Shown in pieces: positions 38,820 to 49,345 of a stretch of 64,000 bases of DNA. The first letter of the stretch is position 1. Each line of letters starts with the position of its first letter. Under the pieces are notes generated by a model. It saw nothing but the letters and a program-made list of their open reading frames with translations. It had not been told where the DNA came from and made no database searches. This DNA comes from Quillaja saponaria. Its lineage: Eukaryota > Streptophyta > Magnoliopsida > Fabales > Quillajaceae. Both the position numbers and the translations under genes were made by a program. The DNA lies in contig CM055609.1 in NCBI GenBank assembly GCA_029379385.1, positions 4,030,001 to 4,094,000 on the forward strand, given 5' to 3'.

Positions 38820-41805
38820 ATGGAGGCCGAGGCCATGGTCGATGAGCTTGAAGATCTGGAGAAACGTGGCCTGTTCACCAATCGAGAAATCAAAGAAATT
38901 TCAAAACAGAGAGAGCGATTTGAGTACAAGCTTCTTCAGCCGGAAAAGAAGCCCGAGGACTACTTGGATTACATTGAATACGAGACTAATTTTGAAAAAT
39001 ACCTACAACTACGTAAGCGTGTGTTGGAGAAGTATTTTAAAAAGAAGATGAAGATGAAGATGAAGATTTCAATTTCAGATTTTGCTAGCGTTAATAGAAT
39101 TACTGGGATTTATAAAAGACTACTTTCTCGTTTTGAAGGAGATATTGATCTCTGGTTTCGGTACCTTGAGTTTTGCAAAGCCCGAAGGAATGAGAAGACG
39201 AAGATGAATATGAAGGAGGTAAATATCATTCTCTCTAGTTCTACTAATTAATAAATATCTTTACACTTATTTTTAGAACTTTTATTGTTTAGTACAAAAT
39301 TCAAATACAAATATTATTGATTAATCGGTGAGTGAAGGGATTGAGAGATTAAACACATTGCTTTATAGTTTCAAGTTTAGAACTTTTATTGTTACATTCA
39401 AATTGGCATGGCACATGGCACATGGGGACCCTTTCAGATCTCCATTGAAGAGTTGTCAATTCATAGTTACACACATTACTTCCTTGCTTAGTACATTTAC
39501 AATTTGTTATGACAGTTGGAGTTTTTGTAAGAGGAATATATACTCTTTCTTAAATACCTTGAAACTACTACAGGCCCTGGTGAAGTGTGTAAGGCTTCAT
39601 CCAAAGGTTCCTCGGTTTTGGATTTATGCTGCAAATTGGGAATTTGGCCATAACTTAAACATTGAAGCTGCCCGTGTCTTCATGTATTTTGGTCTGAGAT
39701 TCTGCCCAACTTCTGAAGACCTTTGGATTGCATATCTTCGGATGGAACTTACCTACCTTAACAAATTAAAGGCTCCGAAGGTTGCTCCTGGCAAGAATGA
39801 GGGAACTCTAATCCGTTGTCGAATAATTACCGATGAAAAGCAATGGAGAGATGAAAACAAGGATTTATTAATGTTTCTCGATGATAACTCCGAAGTGTCA
39901 AAGAAGCAACTATACATGTTTACAGTTGCAGAGCGTGGTATGCCTTTTTTCCAAACAGTCTACAGGGATGCTGTTGAAGCACTCCCTTCCAGTTTTAGAC
40001 TTAGGAAGCGTTTCGTTGAAATATTGGATGAGGGGTTGGCTAATTCTGAAGAAATGCATAAGAAGATAATCAAAGACATGAAAGGTGACTTCGCAACAAA
40101 GCCTGAATTTTGGGACTGGTTTGCAAGACTTGAATGTGATCTGCAAAATATACAAGAGACTCGTGAAGGAGTCATACTTCCTCAGGTGCAGAATGCAGTT
40201 CAGGTATGACATCATGGAAAACTACTTAGGGTGGATTTATTGTTAAATAGAGGTTTCTCCCATTATGATGTACAAGTCTAATTAAAACCTTGGGTTTTTT
40301 TTTCTTGTGCTGCAGATTTATGACGAGGCTTTAGAAGTTGTGCATTCAGTCACAATGTTTAATATGTCTGTGCAATTTCTGATGGATGTTATAGCTAAAA
40401 CAAAAAGAGACTCTAATTATATCTTGGATCTTCTCAAGGTACAATATGGAAAGGCTGAAACTATGGGTTTTATCACTGGGGATCTTGATTGTCAGCACAT
40501 ATCGGAAAAAATTTGTAAGGGAAAGCTAACAGAATCAGCACAGTCATCAATTCCCAGTGATGCTGATCTGCTGGCCATCTTTGAACTTCTAGAAGGCATT
40601 TTGAAAAAATTGCCTATTTCAAAATCACTGAGCTTGTGGAAAATGGTATGTCATTCCAACTTGATTTTATGTTATCTTGTGGTTGTATATTATGGTTATG
40701 TTAATAAATGTGTCTCACTCTGCATTAAGTGTTTGGTCTTGAGCACTTTGATTTCTAGGTGAAATATGCTTTCATGCAAAGTTGTTACTTTTTGAGTCAC
40801 CTCTGTCATTATAGTATAGGTTAAACAGAACCAAACTCTTGGTACATACTAGGGAAGATGAAATAAAAAACTAAGGTCTGGAATTCAAATTATAGTAAAA
40901 TCCTAGATCTCAAAGTATAAGTTTAGAACATTTAGAACTCAGATTCCATGGATATTATGGCAAAAGTTTAACTTGAGATTTTTTTTTATTTTTTTATTTT
41001 ACCATAAAACACTTATTTCTAAACTCAAACAAGGAGGCACTAGCTTTTCCAATCTAGACACTATGTTTCCAACTGAATCTTTTTGCCTCCATAATTTTCC
41101 TAACTGTCAGTTGCATCTCTCCATTCACACCAAACAATGACAACTGAAATTTTCTGCAATAAGGAAGGGCTGCTTGCTTGTACATGCACATCACTACTTT
41201 GCAATATAAAGTTTTTGACTTATAAACCTTTCTTTCAGCTTCTTTTGTTTTACCATTAACAGTAATTATGTGAACAATCTCCAAAATTGGTTTTATCTTT
41301 AGGGTCATTTTGTATTGCAGGCTCTTAAATTATTCGCAGGTCACAAGAAGTATTTTGACATGTTGGTGGAGATGTCTACCCATTTATTATCTAAAAATGG
41401 TGGCAGTGAAAATGGATCATCCCTGTCTTCTCTCATCGTAAATTTTGTTCTTCAAAAGTATGGAATTCAGCATGCAAGAAATATTTATAAGCGGCAAGTG
41501 ACCATAGTATTTGGACACTTCTCTTTTGATAAAAACTTAGTACTGAAACTTTATTATCAAGTTATAATTCGAATTGCTTGCTGTTTTTACCTGGAAGTTC
41601 AATATATCATATTGCAGGTTTCTTCCTTTACCGCACCCTGGCCTCGCTTTCTACAAAAACTGCATTGACTTGGAATCGAATTGTGTTGGTGATAAAGATG
41701 GTCTTGCGAATGCTCGAAACTTATATGAATCTGCACTTGCAACTTATCACCAAAATGTCGACTTATGGAGAGATTACTATCTGATGGAAATGAAGGTTAG
41801 TTTTG

Positions 41806-41836
<31 letters not shown>

Positions 41837-42195
41837 ATGTTATTTTTTATTATTTAAATTACATATTATGAAGATAAAATTAAAGATGAAACTGCACTTA
41901 TTGATCATCTGAAAATTAATATCAGATTCAAATGACTTATTAATAATTTAAAGAAAAACTTCTTGAAGACATAGCTTTACTTTTTCTTATCTCCTTCAGC
42001 TTCTATATTTCTTATTTCCACTTAAGCTGTACGATGGATTGTAAATCATTTATATGATGTAATGCTTTGCAGATGAGCAAATCGGATAAGGCTACTGCTA
42101 TTTCTTACCGTGCAAGGAAGGCACTTAACGTAGATATTATGCCTTGTAAAGAAATGGAGGTCTTGAATATGAATGTAAATTCTGAATTTTTTTAA
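38820..42195 (+). CDS. UTP6: UTP6-like protein, copy 2 (open frame, internal deletions)
   Basis: Component-like protein of the UTP-B module of the small-subunit processome; half-a-TPR (HAT) repeats mediate assembly. Exons 38820-39218, 39574-40203, 40316-40645, 41321-41493, 41618-41795 and 42073-42195 (TAA) join in frame to 610 codons, against roughly 660 usual for plant UTP6. Conserved blocks include RLHPKVPRFWIYAANWEF, CPTSEDLWIAYLRMELTYLN, KQWRDENKDL, ALPSSFRLRKRF and DGLANARNLYESALATY. Against the family I infer loss of codons 2-8 or so at the N-terminus (MEAEAMVDELEDL) and two in-frame gaps in exon 3, between QHIS and EKIC and between ESAQ and SIPSDADLL, that remove parts of HAT repeats. 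The C-terminus (MNVNSEFF) looks unrelated to the usual end. Intron 4 has a GC donor. An upstream ATG-less extension in frame is not needed. It may be an expressed divergent paralogue or a young pseudogene. Confidence 0.8.
41809..41836. repeat. TA dinucleotide microsatellite in UTP6 copy 2 intron 5
   Basis: Perfect TA run of 28 bases starting 13 bases after the donor at 41796. Confidence 0.9.
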
Positions 42196-44078
42196 CTCTT
42201 AGGGTGTGTTTGGAGCCGGTATATTGAAAGAATTGAATTCATTCTATTAAATTTTTGTGTTTGGAATCAATTTTAATATAGAATTCTATTAGTTTAAATC
42301 TTATTTCATTAAAAAATTTCATTTTGAATTATTGTTAAAATTAGTATGATTTGGTAAGAATTTAATTCATTATTTCACCAAAAAACTGATTTAACTAATA
42401 TAATCTCACCTTTTAATAATTATTACACCATCTTTCTTTTACCCTTATTCAAAATGAGAAAAAGAGAAAAAGCAGAGAAAAACGGAGAAAATGTATCCTC
42501 TATCTCTATCATATGATCCACTCCTTATGCTCCTCGATTGTTTGCTGCACTGTGCTCTCTTGCATTGATCTACTCTCCATCATCTTCTCCTCTCTACTTC
42601 TTGAGGTAAGACTTTGGTTCTAATTGGAGATTTAGATATTTAGTTATGAGTTTTTTTGGGGGTTTTTGTCTTATAGAATATTGATGAGTAAATCTTCTAA
42701 AATCATGTTTTTATTTTTATTTTCAATGAAACAAGAATCAAAGAATGAGTTGATTGGGCCTTATTATAGTATAATTGTTAAAAGGGTCTTCACTAGAATT
42801 CCCTACCGTTTTTTGATTTATGATTTATAATATTTTTACTATAATCACTGCATATAAATTGATATTAAGTGTATATGTTTGGCACACATGCGTGGAATCA
42901 AGCATGTTTATGCTGGTTAAGTCTTGTGGAATATTTTGTTTGAGTATTTTATTATTGTTTTTTCTCTATTTCTTTATAAATTTATGAATATGACAAATTG
43001 TCATTTCTATTGTGAACATGGAATCAAATATATTTCTTTTGAAGTCCTGTGACAAATTTTGTTTGAGTATTTTATTATGGTATTTTCTATGTATTCCTTT
43101 TATATTATGAATATAACTAATTGGCATCTCTATTGTGAGCATAGAATCAAATATGTTTATGCTGAAGTTTTGTAACAAATTTTGAGTATTTTAATATGAT
43201 ATTTTTTTCTGTATTCTTTTATAAATTTATGAATATTATTGATTGGCATTTCTAAAAAATAAAAAAGGTATATAACATCAAATTCAGTTTTCCTTACATT
43301 CTCTTATTCTTTAGAATATATTAGTATCAATAATCATAATCATTGTTTATGTTAGTTTTATTTATTGTCTAGATAATGAGAGATTTTGAATGAAATATCA
43401 TTGATGCTGTAATAGCATATGTGGGTTGGTTACTGACCTTACTTCATATTTATCAATATGTAACTTGGATTGAGAGGCCAATTTATCCATGTAAAACTGA
43501 AACATGTGATACAAGAGTTAATGTAAAGAATACAAACGAGTGAAAGATTTCGTGACATTGTATAAATGGGACCTAATGCATTTGGCCATCTAATTAATAT
43601 TTTAATAGGAATTGGTCTTCTTAGAAATACTCAATTAAAAATTATTTTCTTTTTATATATTAATTTAAAATAATTTTTATTTTATTTTTTAATATACTTC
43701 TTAATTAAATTTTTATACATGTGCGTGATTGTTTTTTACTGATAAACTATTTAACATAGACACGTTATTATTATCAATGTTAATTTAGATGATAATTGAC
43801 CGTAAGAACTTAATTGTATTAAATTAAACTTGAAAGTGACTTATTAGTAATTGAAACTCAAAGGCTAAACTGAATTCTAAATTAAACTACAAGGAGTTAA
43901 AGTACAATTAAGCCAAACTTTAATGACTTATCACGTGAACAACCATAAAACATTTATTTATTACATTACTAAATAATGACAGTGAAAAAATACCCATTAC
44001 CAGTCACTACCACATTTCCTGGCTTTCTCATCCTTTTCTTCCGCGATTCAACTTCTCTGAAAATTCCAGAGTATTCCG
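42196..44078. other. Spacer between UTP6 copy 2 and the F-box gene
   Basis: Begins with GGGTGTGTTTGG, a sequence often found at plant transposon ends, but no matching inverted end was found. Contains a three-copy tandem repeat (42893-43252). The last 100 bases are the F-box gene leader. No gene seen. Confidence 0.5.
42893..43252. repeat. Tandem repeat, three copies of about 125 bases
   Basis: Units start with TGGAATCA at 42893, TGGAATCA at 43019 and TAGAATCA at 43142, giving periods of 126 and 123 bases. Each contains a GAGTATTTTATTAT-type run, a TTATAAATTTATGAATAT-type segment and TTGGCATTTCTATTGTGA or its variants. The copies have diverged by substitutions and small indels. Confidence 0.85.
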
Positions 44079-45475
44079 ATGTCATCCTTACCGGAGAAAA
44101 TTTCCCTGCCGGATGAAGATCTTCTAAACATTCTTTTTCGTTTACCTGTTAGAAGCCTGTTACGTTTCAAAGTTGTTTCTAGACACTGGCATTTTCTGAT
44201 ATCCTGTGAAAATTTTGAAAAATTGCTTTTCGAATTTTCTCGGGACACTACGCCCAAGATCTTCGTTCATGCCAAAGACGGGGACGACTACTGCGAAGGC
44301 GATGTAACTTCGGTTCTAAAGTTGCTTGAGTTATCAAGCTCATCTCCGTTTTCTGGATTCTTCCACATTGAAGAGATTCTAAGAGGGAAAGGCTCGGACT
44401 ACGAGCTTAGGGGCAGTGGCGATGGAGTAGTGTGCTTTGCGAACGTCGTCGGTAAAATTCTTTACTCAACGTTGGTACTAGACAGTACCGGATTTGCAGA
44501 ACTACGATTTCTAATATTGCATGGCCAGAGTTGTGTGCATGTGGAGTGGGTTACAATAGGGTAAAGAAGGATTTTAGTTTAGCTATACTACTTAGATGTG
44601 CTAATGTCAATGCTGATAGATTACATGTCAATTTGTGGGATGGTGGGGATATTTTGTCTGATGTTGGTGACGGTTTAGATATAGACTGCTTGGAGCCTGT
44701 GATTGATCTGTTGGAGAGTGAGTTGAAGCTAAAGGGTGAGGGTGAGAATTTAGGGTGGTCAGATTGGTTTGAGCAAGTGCGTGAGCATGAGCAGCTTAAG
44801 GGTGAGGGTGAGGGTGGCAGTGGCAGTGGAGGTGAGTATGAAGGTGGGAAGCACAGTCGGCTCATTGCAGTGTTTATTTGCCAACTGAAAAAAAATAGTT
44901 TGAAAAGGATTAGTGACTTCCCGTATTATATTCCACACTTCGCAGACCATTTCGCAGACCCTACGCTATCAGAATTATCAGTGTTTTTAAATGATGCATT
45001 ACACTGGATTCTGAAGTCTGATCGTGAGGGGGGCAAGACAACTATTTTAGCTCTTCATTTGAACGAAGAGATATATTATGAGGTGCCGGAACCAAAGCTT
45101 CGGAAGGTTTCAGATTCCCCTTATGTATTCTTGACTATTTTGGGAGGAATGTTGTGTGTAACTGCAAACTACTCAAGTATGTGTGAGGCTGATGTTTGGG
45201 TGATGAGGATTTATGGGGCTGGGGATTCGTGGACCCAATTATGTGCTTTGCAGTTTAGTGAGATTTCCATAGTCGAACCTGTTTGTTACTCACTGTGTAG
45301 GAGGTTCATACTCTTCCAGCAAGACAAGACAAACCTGGTTTGGTATAAAATTGAAGGGGGAGAGAAAATGCGCGAGGTTCCTTTAGTGTCAGATTCTATC
45401 GAAGCTTCTATCCAAGCAGTGACGTGCCTTGAAAACCTTCTATCATTCTCTGGTTCCAATGAAGGAATGAGGTAA
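44079..45475 (+). pseudogene. F-box protein gene with FBA-type C-terminus, frame broken
   Basis: F-box proteins recruit substrates to SCF ubiquitin ligases through SKP1. The first open frame (161 codons, stop at 44562-44564) starts with a clear F-box: LPDEDLLNILFRLPVRSLLRFK, then VSRHWHFLIS (residues about 8-43). Around 44479 the F-box-associated signature expected after LVL (W-N-P-A-T) is missing. The true frame resumes in another register as RQYRICRT, then CACGVGYNRVKKDFS, and stays open to TAA at 45473-45475. The simplest reading is a small deletion, not a multiple of three, that removed WNPAT and shifted the frame. The second part includes an unusual Gly/Glu-rich insert (KGEGEGGSGSGGEYEGG) and the SVFLNDALHWIL motif typical of FBA domains. 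Without translational recoding only a short F-box-only protein can be made. Confidence 0.85.
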
Positions 45476-45713
45476 AGTTGGTTAACTTTTTTTGATCAAA
45501 ACTATTTACGACTTCATATTTATATACTGTAGTCATTTATTGTTTAGTCTTAGGCTCTAATTAGTATTTCTGATGCTTTAGTATTTTCATCAAGATTAAT
45601 TTTTAAAAGCATATTCATGTTAGCTCCCTCTTATTAAATGGATTTACTATCTTATCTAGTTATCTGAGAATATTTTATGGCATTGAAATTTAATGAGCTT
45701 CTACCTTCTGCAG

Positions 45714-46565
45714 TGAAATGCTTGTCCATGATCCTTCAAAGGGTAATGATGTGGATGAAATAAGCTTTGATGTAGCTGGTAGATTACTCCCGGCGGAAAC
45801 TATGTAGCCCATTGTTTGTGACATTGTTTGCTGGAGTAATGGTTTCACTGTAAATGATGGTCATTTCAGGACATTGAGTGATCCTGAAAATGCATCTTTC
45901 CTAGAGGTAATAGAATTTTAGGTTTTAGCTCCATGAATTAAAAGGAACAGAAAATTATAGATGAGTTTGCCTTTGCGTGAAAAATGGAATAGAATAGATG
46001 ATAAGCTATTTTTAGGAAACAATACCAAATTTTATCCAATAAACTTACCTCTTCTAAATTGAAGAAGGAAAATATGAAAAAAAACAAAAAAAGTGTTTTT
46101 GAGTTAAGCTTCAAAAACTCATCCATTTTGTGGTTTCTCTTCCTTGTATTGTAATACTTTCACTGTTTAAGAACAGGAAATTACATCATGAACAGAATAT
46201 ATGCTTCATCCATTTTGTCTTTCTGTATTTTGCATGCCTTAGCTGTTTTTAAAAATTAGTTGCTTGTTAATTTCAGAATTTCTTGGGCTTTAATCTCCGC
46301 TGTTGCTTGCTTATACTTTGTTACATAGTTGTGTCCATTTTGTCTTTCTGTATTTTGCATGCCTTAGCTGTTTTTAAAAATTAGTTGCCTGTTAATTTCA
46401 GAATTTCTTGGGCTTCAATCTCCATTGTTGCTTGCTTTTACATTGTTACATAGTTTTGTCTCAATGCAGATCATCAAAAATTCAAAGTGTCCAAAGGAGC
46501 TCCAACCAGCAGAAAGGGGGGCCTCTGTTGATTTCAACCTCATCCGGAGGAATGAGAAGTATCCT
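45714..46565 (+). pseudogene. Fragment of a PUX (SEP/UBX domain, CDC48 adaptor) gene
   Basis: PUX proteins tether substrates to the AAA ATPase CDC48. Two exon-like blocks are seen: 45714-45906 (acceptor CTTCTGCAG, donor GTAATAG) and 46470-46565 (acceptor AATGCAG, donor GTGAGT). They encode MLVHDPSKGNDVDEI, then GRLLPAETM, an in-frame TAG at 45805-45807, then [20 protein letters not shown] of the SEP domain, and after the intron CPKELQPAERGA and LIRRNEKYP. The stretch between NDVDEI and GRLL is much shorter than in intact PUX3/4/5-type proteins, so a deletion is inferred. No UBX domain was found downstream. Confidence 0.85.
46209..46458. repeat. Two-copy 125-base tandem duplication in the PUX fragment intron
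   Basis: TCCATTTTGTCTTTCTGT begins at 46209 and again at 46334. The two units differ at only a few positions, so the duplication is young compared with the decayed exons around it. Confidence 0.9.
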
Positions 46566-47239
46566 GTGAGTTCTCTCTTTATATTAACCTTACTTCATTT
46601 TTCTAATTGACTCGGTATATTATACACTAGAATAATGAAGTAATACGTGTTTAGTTTCTCCCTTTTAACCTTTATGATCACAATCTTCTTTGGAGTTGCT
46701 TTCCTTACGCAACTTCCTTTCTGTGTACATTTTTTTTTTTACTTTGGGCCGGGGAGGTTAAATTTGTGGGACAGTTTTTGATTTAAAAGAAAATTTGGTT
46801 CTTTCCTTATTTATGTAAATCTACTCTTACAACTAGTATTTGTATATAACCGACCCTAACTGATTTAAAATTTAAAATTTTAAGACTTAGTTGAGTTGAG
46901 TTGATTACTCTTACAACTATAGTTTAGGCCGTTTGTATCTGTAGGCCATCATAAATAAACTAAGTCAGGAGTTATTGATAATTCATCTGGGCATCTTTTT
47001 CATTATCATTGAACCTAACGCACTAGAATAATGAAGTAATACGTGTTTAATTTCTCCCTCTATATATATATATATTTTACTTTGGGGCAGGGGGTTAAAT
47101 TTGTGTATATTTTTTTATGCAACTCTCCTTGTTTATGTAAATCTACTCTTTGTTTGCAGGTTGATCTGCTTAGAGGCCAGGAATCAGATAAAGTTAAGAC
47201 GCCATGACAAGCGTTTTACTCGTAATACAAATCTAATAC
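46566..47239. repeat. Intergenic region with short dispersed duplications
   Basis: ACTAGAATAATGAAGTAATA and the following 100 or so bases (46627-46780) recur at 47021-47105. A second segment, about 46911-47013 (GTAGGCCATCATAAATAA with CTTTTTCATTATCATTGAACC), recurs at about 50090-50195 in the ARF1 first intron. Neither has recognisable coding content. Confidence 0.7.
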
Positions 47240-47660
47240 ATTACAAAACAATATTCAGACACTCGATTTACTTTCAGTTGAACTAAAATTGTCTAAACAC
47301 CCAATCTATCTCTTTCCAATTATGCCATGTTTGATTTCAACTGAAATAGTTAATCAAATACTTGTTGACTTTTCATTCAATTGTGTATGTTTATTTATTG
47401 TAAACTAAAACCGTAATTGTGCATGCCATTATATAATCTGAACTAAAATTGTCCAACAGTGCTCTGTCTCAGTTGCTTTACTTTCAAATATTAATATCTA
47501 TATAATTTCAATTAAAATAATCAAATACTTAAGTCAATTTCTTTTCAAATTTGTATGTTTATATAATTTAAACTAAAATTGTTATATATGTATATATGAA
47601 TAATCAATTTCATTCATTTTTAGGTACATTCAAAATAAAACAAAATAACTAACTCTCAGA
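47240..47660. repeat. AT-rich degenerate tandem repeat, right block
   Basis: Same family as 37291-38160: repeated GAACTAAAATTGTC and CAATTGTGTATGTTTAT-like words, ending in GGTACATTCAAAATAAAACA. The distal 120 bases are the best-conserved part of the pair. Confidence 0.75.
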
Positions 47661-49345
47661 ACTAACACCAATCAATCAATAATGTATGTTAAAAGAATAG
47701 ATTCAACAGGACTGAGAGGAGTCTCCCAAACTAAGTTTTTAACCTCATATTATGACCTTTCTTAATATAGAAATTTGTACAAAAAATAACTTCTCTATTA
47801 AGGCAAAAATTAGCTTAATTCTTTTTTTCATTATAATATATTATGAATTAAAATAGACACATATTCAGTCAATTAATACTTTCTGGTAAAATACAATATC
47901 AGAAGAGAAAGTTGTGTGATTTAATGAGTTTTATAAAGAGAAGAAGACTACGTGAAAGTCGTCATTACCCGTGGTGAAAAAATGCAAGTCCTATTACACA
48001 TGGGAGAGATGGCAGGGGCAAGAAAGTAATTTAAAACTATTTTTTCATTTTTAGTTTGTATTTTTATAAACTCTAAAATAAAAAGGATATTCATTCCAAA
48101 TTTTTGATACACAAACAAAGATAGAAAATATTTGCTAATTGAACCATTAAAATATTTAAATAATTACTAACACAACCTCTATGTTTTTAACAAAGTGACA
48201 ATAATAATTGATTTTTTAAATTTATATATAAAACATTTATAATATTTTTTAAGAATTGAAATATTATTCAAAAAAAAAAAGTTCATTTTTAGAAATTATA
48301 TTTTAACATACATTTAATAAAAAATTATATAATAATTTTAACTATTAAATGAAGTACCTAGTACGGAACCTGCAGCCATTTCAGGCCTCCGACAGTGCCA
48401 ATTCCTCGTATTTACTTTGGACAGTGTAGAAGAAGCAACACAAATAAAATAATTTATTTTAATAAAAAAAAATGTAAAATACCGAAGGGAATGGGAAAAT
48501 AGAGAACTGAAGGGGAGTTTGGCAGGGAATAATAGGGGTCGTGTCGGCTTCAACCAAACATCGGTTACTACAGAGTACAGACTGAGGAGAACATCTCGGA
48601 GGTACATTTAGCTGTCATTTTGAAGTCTTTTTTTTTTTTTTTTTGGGGTTTAAAAAGTTGTGTTGAAGCCTAAGAATTTGTTAATCGGATTTGATTTTCT
48701 TTTGGTGGGTTCTGGATTCTGAAAGATCCTGTTTGCTAGCTGAGAATTGAGCTGAAAGATACTGTGGTCATTTACTTTGATTGTTTCTGGTATTGGGTAT
48801 GACCTGAAATATGTTTTCTGGGATTTAAGGTGGGCAGGAAGCTTAGAGATAGGAAATCACTCAACTTGTATGATATTTAAACTTCAAAACTAAAAACTGA
48901 AAATGGGATGAACTCTCTCATAGACTGACTTTACATGTTGTCAGAACTCTGGAACTATATGAAATGTGATCATTTGCAGTAGAGGGATATTTCCCCTTTT
49001 TTTACTCTGGAAAAAAGCTTGGGACATAATGGGCTTGTGAAAGATTCACACATTTTTCCTTTTCTTCACAAATTGCGTCATAAGACGCAAGTACCTAACG
49101 TCCATTGCATTATTTAAGGCAGAAACCAGAGGTGCACTGTCATACATAGACATAATTTAATAATGTACCTATTTTGAAGCTATTTACATTGATATGAAAT
49201 TATAAATGTAAAATAATTGAAGGGTTTAGTTTTCTTGGTGAGAAAAATTAATGTCAATGTTCTCTGATTTATTAGAACAGAGTTGAAGTTTGACCCCAAG
49301 GCTCTCTTGGAGTGGGTGCTATCTTAAAGATTGTATGATTCTCTT
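47661..49345. other. ARF1 promoter and 5' leader region
   Basis: AT-rich to about 48350, then a more balanced stretch that is probably the proximal promoter and leader of the ARF1-like gene. Two TGTCGG auxin-response-type words in opposite orientation lie at 48389-48394 (minus) and 48542-48547 (plus). No clear TATA box or leader intron could be fixed. Confidence 0.45.

Noticed and set aside
41494..41617. Reading through GCAAGT in UTP6 copy 2 as coding sequence
   Set aside because: Read-through ends in unrelated residues, while splicing at the GC donor restores the conserved YKR-FLPLP junction in frame.
42203..42260. GGGTGTGTTTGG as the end of a miniature transposon
   Set aside because: No inverted partner end and no target duplication could be found, so the element cannot be bounded.
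44551..44950. Two minus-strand open frames opposite the F-box gene
   Set aside because: Shadow frames of the Gly/Glu-rich coding segment on the other strand.
48338..48607. 89-codon minus-strand open frame in the ARF1 promoter region
   Set aside because: Hydrophobic, compositionally biased, no homology recognised, and it overlaps the likely ARF1 leader.
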